Part shown: piece after piece, positions 30,662 through 40,201 of the stretch
Position numbering within the stretch: position 1 is the stretch's first letter
How the letters are laid out: each line of letters opens with the position of its first letter
Assembly (NCBI GenBank): GCA_032768795.1
Contig: CP136495.1
Coordinates: 1,676,501 to 1,740,500, forward strand
Length of the DNA: 64,000 bases
Reading direction: 5' to 3'
Source: Tremella fuciformis
Lineage: Eukaryota > Basidiomycota > Tremellomycetes > Tremellales > Tremellaceae
The notes under the pieces: model-generated
Seen by the model: only the letters and a program-made list of their open reading frames with translations
What the model was told of the DNA's origin: nothing
Database searches by the model: none
Made by a program: the position numbers and the translations under genes

Positions 30662-31466
30662 GTCTTGACTGTACACATTTTTTGGAGTACATTTACTTTT
30701 GCGTTCGTTCGCAGTATTTCGATGCCCTTCCATACGAGGTGCGCCGACCTGTAATAAGATCTCAGTCGTGCCTCCAAGTTCTGCACCTCAATAGAGGGCC
30801 GGGCCCCTATGTGGCTTGTGAAGAGAGTCCTGGCATGACGGCCGAAGGTGGCCACTGCGCCCCCAGTGGTACGCCTTGTCGGTCCTTCTTACGGCTCAGC
30901 ATTTATCTGACTCTCCGAGACTTACACTTGATTTACCTTCTCGACTTAACCGAAACTCTAAACGCGGGTAGCTCAGAACATTGCTAAGGAGCGGTGTGAG
31001 ATACTCCATTTGAGGCGAATGTACCGTACAGTACAAGATGCACAAGATTTGCGTCTAGTAGAGTACCACCAAGGTCTGTCCCGCTCGCCATCAAAGCCCC
31101 CCTTCCCACTTTCTCCCCCAAGCCCTTCCCCCCCCCCCCCCCCCCCCCCTTCACCCCCTCAAACGCGTCAGCTGTGGCCGCCTTCAATGATAAAGGGTGC
31201 AAGGGCTTCACTCTCGCCCAGAGCATCGTAGAGACTGACAGTCCTCCCTTGATTTTTGATTTGATACATGTTGTGCGAAGCGAGGTCTAGACAAACATAT
31301 GTGCTCCTGACCAATTGAAAGGGTTGGTGCCCACTTTGCCACCGTGTGCAGCACAAATATATCAATAGATGGGGACATTGCTTCCTCTCTCTACCTGGTC
31401 GTTCGTCTCACCTTCCGCCTAGGTTACGCAGCGCCTGAGTCATACCTTGTTTTGTTGAGCCTAACG
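30662..31466. other. Intergenic region with a long poly-C tract
   Basis: About 0.8 kb between two paralogous orphans. No gene found. Contains a 22-base C homopolymer in a C/T-rich stretch (31090-31160) and an ACGCGT at 31163-31168. Confidence 0.5.
31128..31149 (+). repeat. 22-base poly-C homopolymer
   Basis: Uninterrupted run of C within a pyrimidine-rich tract upstream of the truncated paralogue. It could fold as an i-motif (G-quadruplex on the other strand) or mark an old insertion junction; length may also be affected by sequencing error. Confidence 0.8.
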
Positions 31467-31859
31467 ATGTCGACTGGTGACGGTGACGGCTGGTCCTTGG
31501 TGCAGAAACGCACGCGCAGTCAAAAGCACCCGAGCGACAACTTGCCCTCGTCCGCCGGTTCTTCCACCGCAGTGACCCTGTTCAAGTCCTCCGCGGACTC
31601 GGCCACGAATGAGCTGTTCAGTAAGATCGAATACATCTCTTTCAGGCGCCCCTTTGCGGAGCTTCATTCGCCCGCTTACAACACGCCGAACGGCTACACT
31701 TTCCACATACCCGGCGAGACTACTTCTCGTATATACGAATCTTACCCTAGCATTCCTTCCAAAGAGATACTGCCGTATCTCAAGGAGAACGCCGGCATCC
31801 AATTGGATTTCATGACGTATTACAAAGCTGTAGACTTTGTGTGGGCCGTGCGTGCCTGA
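31467..31859 (+). pseudogene. Truncated paralogue of the 29672 orphan
   Basis: Starts MSTGDGDGWSLVQKRTRSQ and runs 130 residues. It aligns with the N-terminal folded part of the 29672 protein (here NELFSKIEYISFRRPFAEL and PSKEILPYLKENAGIQLDFM against DKIKRASFRRYIEDL and PIEETVKYLSEHCPVQIAFM) and breaks off right after FMTYYK, ending AVDFVWAVRA. The rest of the relative, including the N/Q linker and C-terminal domain, is not seen downstream. It is either a degraded copy or a shortened functional gene; a cryptic intron near 31833 cannot be excluded. Confidence 0.55.
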
Positions 31860-32224
31860 GGATCTGCGCGCGCGCACAGCCAAGTGCGGGTACCTATCGG
31901 TTCGCGACACTTACAAATCGTGCGACGAGCAAGGACACGACAGATCAGAAAAATGTAGACCACTGTTACTAGCCTGATGCTGGAGACACGCGGCATCAAC
32001 TCGTGCTAAAGGGCGCACCCTAAATGCCGCCAAAGATGATGCGGACGACGATCAGCGCAAGAGGGATGATCCGACGAGACATCGGGCCCTCCTTTCACCC
32101 TCACCTCATGCCTGCCACGACTGCTTGACCTACCTTTCTCCTGAGGCGGCGCGATCGTCGCAATCAGCTTCTTTCTCCTCCTTCACGCCTCGTCAGCGCA
32201 GTCGACCTCACAATCTCATCCAGC
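31860..32224. other. Intergenic region
   Basis: 365 bases, GCGC-alternating near 31866. A minus-strand 20-residue hydrophobic frame (MSRRIIPLALIVVRIIFGGI, about 32084 down to 32022) was noted but has no supporting context. Confidence 0.35.
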
Positions 32225-32571
32225 ATGTCAGATAAGCCAGCGATGGTTGTGGCGCGGAGCAACGTCACTTGTCAGTGTTGCCAACGCAAGCCTATGGCGT
32301 CGTACGGCGCCCTGCCATATGGCGGGCGATTGGGATTGGTCCTCGGTGCTCTGTGGGAAAAGCAGGACGTCAGCTCCCCTCTTGAGCCCTTGGGTGTCGA
32401 GTTGATAAGCAGCACTCTCCGCCACCAAGTCCCAAGTCGCCTACTGGCCCCTCCCCGGCCACGTCGCCTTCCGCTGATCAGCACGCAGACCGCTCTACGG
32501 CAGAACAACCGGTGGCGATCGAGCTTCAGAATCTCCCTCGGCGGCCAAAGGATGCCCACCTGCGCCTGACA
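32225..32571 (+). CDS. Possible small spliced gene, unknown
   Basis: Tentative. The start MSDKPAMVVARSNVTCQCCQ leads to SYGALPYGGRLGLVLGALWE; an intron (GTCAGC at 32371 to about 32413) then joins in frame to HSPPPSPKSPTGPSPATSPS and a tail ending RRPKDAHLRLT. The C-x-x-C pair and a short hydrophobic segment are the only features. It ends 16 bases before the convergent SRP receptor gene. Other splice choices give different tails, so the model is weak. No family recognised. Confidence 0.35.
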
Positions 32572-32587
32572 TAGACGACAACCTGCA

Positions 32588-33710
32588 TCACAGATCCCCC
32601 AATAACGCCTTCAGTTCGTCCAGCCCATTGCCTTCTGTCTCAGTTTCCTCCTTATCTGCCCCTTTTTCAACGACCTGTACCATGCCCAGTCCGCTCGCCG
32701 CCCATTCCACGTCCACCCCTTCCACGTCCTCCCATCTGAATCCGCCCTTCTCGCCCCAGATCAAACTCTCGTCTTCCTCCCCTTCCGCGTCCGCTTCACC
32801 CACTGCCGCTGCACCAGTACCGAAGAAACGACTCCACCATCCGCCACCCGTACCGCTCACGCGCGACATGCCCTCTATCCGACCACCCGTCGAGCCACGA
32901 GCTGCCTTCAGGCGGTCCATCTCGCGAGTCAGAATAGATTTCAGGCGTTCATGGGCGGTTTGCAGGGTCTGTTGGGAGATGTCGGGCGGGCACGGATATG
33001 GTGGGGGTGATGGCCGAATAAGAAGATCGGTTTTGTGGGCCAGGAGGATGAAGCGGGACGTGCGGTTCTGTCGATACGAGGCGTTCGCTAACGTTGTCAA
33101 AATGGGCGGGATTTCCCTACTTCATTAGCATGCAGACTTATGGACACTGAGAAAGCTTACTCCACAATGGTTGCGGCGTTTCTCACGAGGCCCACAATGT
33201 CCACAACGAAAACAACGGCATCTGCTTCGGGGATCCGCTTCTTCACCTCGTCTCGCAGCCTCGGATGGCCGGGCAGGTCGAGAAGACGGACTTGCCGACT
33301 GCTGCCGTCCAAGCTGACGGTTGTAGAGCTGGGCACGACAGAAGTGTGGGTCTGAGGATACGTGCCATGCACGAGCTGCATCCTCAGCTTAGGCCCGGAT
33401 TTTGAGTGGACAGCAGCTGACCTTGGCAAACAGGGAGGTCTTGCCGCCGTCAGAAGGGCCGACCAGTAACACAGTAGCCGGGCCTGACCGCCCAGCAGCT
33501 TTGGACTTTGGCCGGAAGACTGCGAGTCAGACCAAGTTCCGCAGCAGACGAGCAGTGTAAGTACGACCTACCGGTGACCAGGACGACCAGCAATAGCAAG
33601 CCGACTGCCGCAGCAACGAATTTCGGATCGTGTAACAGCGGGTGTGCCAGGAGCTCGCTGAGAGGCTCGACCTCGGGCGTGACCTTTGCCTCTGCCTGGG
33701 CTTGTGCCAT
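32588..33710 (-). CDS. SRP102: Signal recognition particle receptor subunit beta
   Basis: ER membrane GTPase that anchors the SRP receptor alpha subunit for co-translational targeting. The N-terminus has one membrane span (FVAAAVGLLLLVVLVT); after an intron come the P-loop VGPSDGGKTSLFAK, the switch region GTYPQTHTSVVPSS, the G3 motif LLDLPGHPRLRDEV, and after further splicing RFILLAHKTDLL with the G4 motif (HKTD). The C-terminal part contains a Gly/Glu insert (GTGAAAVGEADAEGEEDESL) and ends FRWEDVEGVDVEWAASGLG then LKALLGDL, the usual SRbeta ending. The insert is longer than in yeast. Divergent from the coactosin gene with a 219-base spacer. Confidence 0.9.
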
Positions 33711-33929
33711 CGCGAGTGATGAATTACCGAAGGTCTGTCGAAGCTAGAGGAACAGCGAGGCCCCCCATCCTCAGGTCGCTTGTCGCTGTTGCGGCTCCTT
33801 TCGGCGAACGCCGCTCTCCACGTGATGCGTCATAGCTCCCCTTCTTGGCGAACGACCGATGACCTCTCTACACTGTGTTGCTTGCACTTGTGAACAGAAG
33901 GAGAGACATAGAGGGATAGAGTGTGCACA
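33711..33929. promoter_or_regulatory. Divergent promoter, SRP receptor beta / coactosin
   Basis: 219 bases between two divergent start codons, so both promoters must share it. Confidence 0.5.
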
Positions 33930-34552
33930 ATGGCCGATGTGAAGGATCCCAAAATTCAGGAAGGTCAGCTGAATGGATCCCGCTATCGTTGCCCAGCTGA
34001 ACGAGCAGCATACGAGAAGGTCCGGAGCAATACCGACGACACCACCTGGCTGCTTATAGACTACGAAGTGGGCTCTCGTCAAACGCAGTGAAAGAAAGGC
34101 CGCTCACGACCAGTCGGACAAGTCAAATGCCCTCACACTGACTGCTACCGGTACCGGCGACCTCGCCGACCTTGCCTCACACCTCGAACCGCAACGCGCC
34201 TCGTTCGCATACGCCAAGGTCAAGTACAACAACGACGAGCACAGCTTCAGAGAAAAGTTCATTTTGGTCATTTGGATCGGGCCTGAGGTCAAAGTCATGC
34301 GCCGGGCGAAGGTTCGCCTGCCTCATCGTGACATGGGCTACGACTGACAAGGCAGGTGTCTGTGCACACCGCGGATGTGAAGAACGTACTCCGGGCATAT
34401 TCTATCGACGTCTCGGCATCATCTGCTGCTGATCTCAAACAGGCGCATCTCCTCTGCTTATCGTATGTACAAGAGTTGACGCGCAGGACGAGATCGTCAC
34501 GCGACTTCGAAGGGCCGGTGGTGCGAACTACGACCGATCGAAGTTTGACTAG
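33930..34552 (+). CDS. Coactosin-like ADF-homology protein
   Basis: A small F-actin-binding protein with one ADF-H domain. Exons join MADVKDPKIQEAYEKVRSNT (the intron interrupts after the Glu) to DDTTWLLIDYE, SDKSNALTLTATGTGDL, FAYAKVKYNNDEHSFREKF and ILVIWIGPEVKVMRRAKV, VSVHTADVKNVLRAYSIDV, ending DEIVTRLRRAGGANYDRSKF. The pattern and the WIGPEV-x-VM-RAKVS block are typical of fungal coactosins. Four introns. It is the second actin-binding protein in the window besides the coronin fusion at 10914. Confidence 0.92.
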
Positions 34553-34851
34553 ATTTTGTACTGCATTAGCGCTTTCGATTGTCTGGGAGCAGCAGAGACA
34601 TCTTCGACACACCGGGCTGGCTTCATTGCCCTTGCAGCATCATTGTTCAGCATGCATGCATTCTTGCTCTTCCTCTCTTGACGTGATCGCCTTGCTGGCC
34701 GTGGGAGAGCTGGGCTGGTCTCGAAGTGGAGGTGTCCTTCTATACCGAAGATTCCCTTTGTCGCTGCTTTTCGTCTGTTGGCCATCATGAGCCTCTCAAC
34801 ACCCCGCAGATAGCATCTCTCATCGCTGAATCAGCGGTCACAGGACGTGCG
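34553..34851. promoter_or_regulatory. Upstream region of TTI1
   Basis: 299 bases between coactosin and TTI1 on the same strand. An ATG at 34789 is followed by a stop in its frame at the codon after MSLNTPQ... and could form a short upstream ORF. Confidence 0.35.
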
Positions 34852-37800
34852 ATGTCCATAAGCGATGGTCTGCCGACCCCGCCTCGCTCGCCTAGCAACC
34901 GGTCTCGACCTATACCATCTCTCTTCCGGCCATCACCAGCCTTGCAAGATGGAGCGTCCGAGATTCGCATGGCTGCGTTTCGCAGAGTCAGCTCTGCGTT
35001 TCTTCGCGTCACAAGCTGACAGCCAGGTCAAGCCTATTTGCGTCCCGCTTATGGGCCTAGCGGCGCAGCCTCCCACCCTTCACTCACCTCACACTCGCTT
35101 ACTCGACGAGCTGAACAGCGTGCTCCCTTCCCTTCCGACCGAGGCCTTCTCCTTGCCCCTTATCAACTATCTCCTCTTCCCGGTCACTCAGATCCTGCGT
35201 CAAGCCGATGTGTCCCTCCTTCCCGATAACTTCCTCGAAGCAATCTTTCGCTTGCTCGCCCTGGTCATCCGGCGGTGGAGGGGTCTGGAAGGAGGGGTCG
35301 AAGTACGGGCATGGGAGCAGCTATGGCGCTTTGCCGCTGCCGCTGTGGGGCCACTCCCTGGGGCAGGAGGGTCCGGCAAGGGCAAGGAGAAGGCCCGCGA
35401 CACAGGCCAGGAAGCCCAGCTTCAAGCTGTCGAGCTTCTTGCCGCGCTTCTTGATTCGGGGCCCGGGTTTCCCAAGAGGGAGATGCTAGCTGCTTGCGCC
35501 TCGTCGAAAGCGCCGTTGATGCCGACCCTCTTCCAGACTATCACCCTACTGCTCGAGACATCCACACCCTCGCCGCCTCATCTGCATCTTCAACTGGCAT
35601 CATTGCGCCTGCTTCGCCAAGTTATTCCCACTTTTCTCCGAGGACAGCACCAAGTTTTGGCAGCTATACTGCCCGGCACGATTTCAGCGATGGCACGTCT
35701 CGTACAACAGCAAGGCAAGATGATGAAAGGCGACGTAGCAGAGGCTGTAGCAAAAGTTATCGAAACCATCATCGTGCAGACACTCAACGATGCCGATCTG
35801 AGGTCTCTCGGAGTCCTACGACCCAGGGTCAACGACTTGTCTGAATTGGCCGAGGAATGGGAGGGTCGACGATCTTCAATACCCCCCGATGAGCCTCCAC
35901 CTGCATCGCCGACCCCTCCCAGGAGCTCTACTTCAGGTGGACTGGACGCGTTTCCGCCATTGACGACTGCGTATCTCGAGTTCACCTCAAATCAGCTCCT
36001 TGCGTCGCTGCCTCCCATCCTCGCGGTCTTGAGCGCCCACACGTCCTCTCAAAGTCGTTTAGCCGCCGTTGCCTTGTGCTCGTCCATCGTCAGACGCTGT
36101 CACGATGGTCTAAATATTCTGGTCAGACCGTTCCTAGGATCTATACTTCGACTCTCCGAAGACGACTTTGAACCTGTCGCGGAGGAAGCTCGAGTAGCCG
36201 TTGGGAACCTGGTCAACGACGAGAACGTCAATGCAGCATCAATTCTGCTCGAGCTGCTCAACACTGCAATCAACTCTCTCCCGCGTCTCATACCATCGCA
36301 GCAGGACGAGAAAGTGAAAGACGCCGCTCAACTGATCTCGGGCATCGCCAAGCTCACAAGCTTCTCCACACAATCCGCCTCCACGCCGCTCGTCAATCCC
36401 ATCGCGGACATGCTAGGTCCAGGTGGCAACATCGAGCGCTGGTCCTGGGGCCTCCTGGGATGCCTTGAGCTGGGGCGTCCGACTGGATGGTCTGCTGGAG
36501 ATGCCTCGGCGGCCCGGGCTGCGGAGAAAGGTTGGAGTACGGGCTTGATCACCGCCAGCAACACCTATCTCTTAGAGGGCAAAACTGCTTCATCAGAAAG
36601 CGGTCCGTCGTCCCAATTCCCTCCTTTGCCCTTCAAAAATATCGAATCGGCGGCAACTACGCGTATACTGCTGGAAATGCTCTTCCAACTTGGAGCTGCA
36701 GGCGGGGAGGCTGCACTCCACTCTGTCGAGTTTCTTATCCTTTTCGCCAAAGCTCAGGCGGGATCGCAAGCGGACCGGGCAAGCTCAGCCGTTCTCGTGG
36801 CCGAAAGACTGCTTGACGGAATCACGGCGGCGCAGCTGAGTGGCGCCGAGGGCAAAATCAGCCGCACGACAAGAAAAGCCGTGAAGCAGATGGTGAAGAT
36901 CCTTGTTGCCCTAGACGATGAGGATGATCTCGATGAGCCCGCTCCGTATACGTCAGAGCAACAGACGCCCGAATCGGATGCCCTACTCCCCATAGAGCGT
37001 TCAAGGGGAATAGACGCTGTGACGACCCTTCTCGACCGCCCACTACGAAACGACACGCACGCTTCTCACGAGACGCGAAGATTGCATCAGCTCGCTCAGC
37101 GCTCGCTTCTCACTTCCCTGTCCCTGCAAAGCTTGGCCACTTGTGCGAGGATACTATCGACAGGCTTCCGACCTTTACTTCTCACGACGCTTTATGTGAT
37201 ACTGTCGCATCTGGCGTCTCCGCAACCTCTTGTCGCCGAGTTCGCGTCGACAGCTCTCGACCAGATCGCTTATCACACGGGGTATGCGTCGGTCCAGAAT
37301 TTGATCTTGGACAATGTCGACTACGTCATCAACGTCGTCTCCCAGAGGCTCACTCATGCAAGACTGTCTTCGCAGGCACCCCTCGTCCTGATCGCGATGA
37401 TCCGCCTTGTGGGTGCCGAAGTGGTTGGCATGGTGCACGATGTAGTCGACGAGGTCTTCGATGCTCTCGATGACTATCACGGCTACGAGGTGGTGACATC
37501 CGCGCTTTTGGCTGTACTTGTCACACTGGTGGACGCGATGAAGGATGATGTCGAAGCCATGGGCATCACCAAAGAGAGGCAGGCCCAGCTCGACGAACAG
37601 AGGCGAGTCGACAAGCCGCCTCGACCAGAGCGCGACTTTGCGAATCTCCTGAAATGGTACCAGGAGAGGCGTAAAGCCAATCAGCAAGAGATCGACTCGA
37701 TCCTCGAGCGCGCGCCGCAACATGCCTGGGGCAAGGAACGGAGCGATGATGTGGACATGGAGAGTGGGGCGAATCCAACGCAAGATCCTGAAGTCGACGA

Positions 37801-38518
37801 GTACGGCGAGCCGAAGCTCACTCGCCCTCAGCAGATCTGCAAGCAGATCCTCGACAAATCGATCTACTTCCTCTCGCACCGCTCACCATTTCTCAGGGCC
37901 AAGATCCTCGGACTGATCGCTGCTGCCGTGCCGGTGCTCGCTCGGCAGAACCTCGAGTCGACACTCCTACCTCTCGTAGATCGCGCATGGCCACTCATCC
38001 TCGCCAGGCTAGACGACGCCGAGCCAGCAGTGGTGACCAGTGCCGCCGAGGTCATTGCGGCTCTCTCAGAGGACGTGGGCGACTTCATGTCCAAGCGAAT
38101 CGTGGACCATGCCTGGCCGACATTCGTCAAGCTGCTCACGAAGCAGAAAGTCGCCGACGAGCATTCTGCCCTGGCGCGAAGGGGCGCAGTGGGGACGTCG
38201 AGCAGGTACACGTCGAGCCACCGGCTTTACGTTGCCATTCTTCGCGTGTGCGATTGGGTCATGCGCGAAGTCCCAGTGGAAGATAAGCTGTTGTGGGACA
38301 TGGGCCTGCTCGTGCGCCCATTGATGGACGCCCGTGCTCACGAGGGGCTGCAGGACCTGGCGAAAAGGGTGATGCGGGACTGGGCCCGCCGGGATGAGGA
38401 CGCGGTATGGGTGATGCTGCGTTCGTCGACGGGCGAGATGCAGGGGGTGTGGGGGTATCTGCACGACCCGACCATGGACATTCGGAAGAGCGCAGAGGAG
38501 ATCTTGTCTCTGGCATAG
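34852..38518 (+). CDS. TTI1: TTI1, TTT-complex HEAT-repeat protein
   Basis: Partner of Tel2 and Tti2 in the TTT co-chaperone complex that matures PIKK kinases (TOR, ATM/Tel1, ATR/Rad3). Exon 1 (34852-34986: MSISDGLPTPPRSPSNRSRP to MAAFRR) joins exon 2 (35027-38518) as FRRVKPICVPLM, the conserved opening of TTI1; total 1208 residues. The body is alpha-helical HEAT repeats with an acidic linker near ALDDEDDLDEPAPYTSEQQT. The C-terminal block (KQILDKSIYFLSHRSPFLRA, LLPLVDRAWPLILARLDD) matches the conserved TTI1 C-terminus. The start at 34852 rests on the splice joining, not on the longer unspliced frame. Convergent with the dCMP deaminase gene. Confidence 0.9.
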
Positions 38519-38627
38519 CACGAGCATTGCATCTGAAGATGAAGATGCAGATGATGTTGCATGATGCGATGATGCTTGCTGTGAGATGCTGAATAATGAG
38601 ATATTGACTCGGCACAGATATGGCGGT

Positions 38628-40034
38628 CTACAAGCCTACACCCGGCGGGAGGTGCAGCTGCCGCAGTACCACCCCGCCTTCTTTGAGGACCATGGCAGAG
38701 GCCTCGTCCATCGAGTACGACTGATTATACACGACCTCGCGCACTCCACATTGGACAATCTTGACCGAACACCTGAGGCAGGGGCATCTGTCCTCCCATC
38801 AGCCCAAGCCCAGCCTTTGTCATGACCGAGAAGGTAGCTCACGTGTTGCAGTACAAGACCGAGTCGTCGCCCGTCCGATCTCTCCCAGCTTCGAGCAGCG
38901 CATTCTCCTCTGCGTGCAGACAGAGGCACTCGTCCACTCCGCGTCAGCCCATGACAATTGGTGGGTCGAGCGACTTGACTTACACGCCTGTCCACCCTTT
39001 GCAGAACCGTTGCACCGCCGACATCCGCCATGATTACAATTGCGCGTTCCGCGCGGCGTGCCGTTGTATCCCGTTGAGAGGATGCGTTTGCTGCGCACCA
39101 GTAGCGCTCCTACGCGGCGCTTCATGCAGTTGCTGCGGTGCGACGCGAGCGAAGCGAGGGTCTGGGGTCAGCCACGATGCCGAGTCGACTGCCACCGTTG
39201 ACGGAGACTCGGCTTGGGGTAGGGGACTAGACCCACCATGAAATACGTATCCCAGCCTGGACGTAGCCGCTCCTCGTTACACAGGTCCAGCTGGTCCAAG
39301 TACCCCCACAGCCCCTGGGTACTCGCAAAGTTGTTGAGGACCTTGACCTGCGCTACGCCCTGCACGCGCGAAAAGTCGGTCTGGGGCTGGTGTCCCAGCA
39401 CTGGCACTGGCGCCGGTGCACCGGGAGCAGCGGGAAGAGGCCCATTCAGCAGGAGGTCGTAGGCGTCGACAAAGGCGTCCAGCGTCAACGCGGACGTCGA
39501 AGCCAATCTACGCTCAGCCGGCCTTCTCCTTCCCTGCACTGGGGCGGACTCACGAGGAAGACTTTGCCCTGACGCGCTCGTATCGCGTCCGCAGGGGCCC
39601 GTCGACGGTGACCAGCAAGAACCACGGCCGTTTCAAGAACGGCTCCACCTCCTCGTACGTCTTCAAATCGCAAGTGACATGGTGGGTCAACCACGCCTTG
39701 GTCGTGTAGTCCAGCAGGGCCCCTGTGGATGGGAAGGAGCTGGATGCGGATGGGGAGGACGGGGTAGGGGGGAGCGGGGGCGTCTCGAGTGGCGTCTGGA
39801 CTGGAGTCTCGGATACGGTCAGTCCTGCGAGTGGGACGTCGAGCGTGCTGCCGCTCTATACATCAGCGTTCGTCTCACCGGTCCGTTCGACTGGGGGATA
39901 TTCACGAGTTGGGCCGCTGCCATGGGGTCGCTTGGCCGGTCGAGGCCTACCACCGTGAAGCCATGTTTCTCCACGAGGTATCGCTGGACGGTCTTCTTGC
40001 CCGCCGAGGGCGTCCCGACGATGGCGATGAACAT
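38628..40034 (-). CDS. DCD1: Deoxycytidylate deaminase
   Basis: Converts dCMP to dUMP, feeding dTTP synthesis. The N-terminal ~200 residues resemble the kinase-like extension of yeast Dcd1 (MFIAIVGTPSAGKKTVQRYL with a degenerate P-loop, later AFVDAYDLLLNGPLPAAPG). The deaminase domain starts WDTYFM, splices to TLASLASHRSNCMKRRVGAL, continues STGYNGTPRGTRNC and NHGGCRRCNG, then LHAEENALLEAG (H-A-E catalytic/zinc site) and, after an intron, CPCLRCSVKIVQCGV (P-C-x-x-C zinc ligands), ending QLHLPPGVGL. A Ser/Pro/Thr-rich linker occurs after the first exon. Its short upstream region carries an ACGCGT palindrome (see findings). Confidence 0.9.
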
Positions 40035-40076
40035 TTCTTGTGGATGGAAAGCGACAGAAAGCAATTTGACATTTAG

Positions 40077-40082
40077 ACGCGT
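40077..40082. promoter_or_regulatory. MCB-type site (ACGCGT) upstream of dCMP deaminase
   Basis: ACGCGT inside a 10-base palindrome AGACGCGTCT, 43 bases upstream of the DCD1 start. ACGCGT is the core MCB element bound by MBF (Mbp1) in yeasts and drives G1/S genes. Binding in this species is inferred. Confidence 0.6.
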
Positions 40083-40201
40083 CTCTTTGCTTGTCGTGTG
40101 GCATGACGCTCGGACCTCCTCCACCTTCACCAGCCAGGACAGGCTCTATAAATGCATCGTAAAGATATATGTGATAGGTAGTAGCTACAATGAGAAGAAG
40201 A

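Noticed and set aside
31163..31168. ACGCGT upstream of the truncated paralogue as an MBF site
   Set aside because: A lone hexamer far from the start, without palindromic context or a functional link; such hexamers also occur elsewhere (e.g. near 18424).
32022..32084. Small hydrophobic minus-strand peptide
   Set aside because: Only 20 residues with no clean exon upstream; likely chance.
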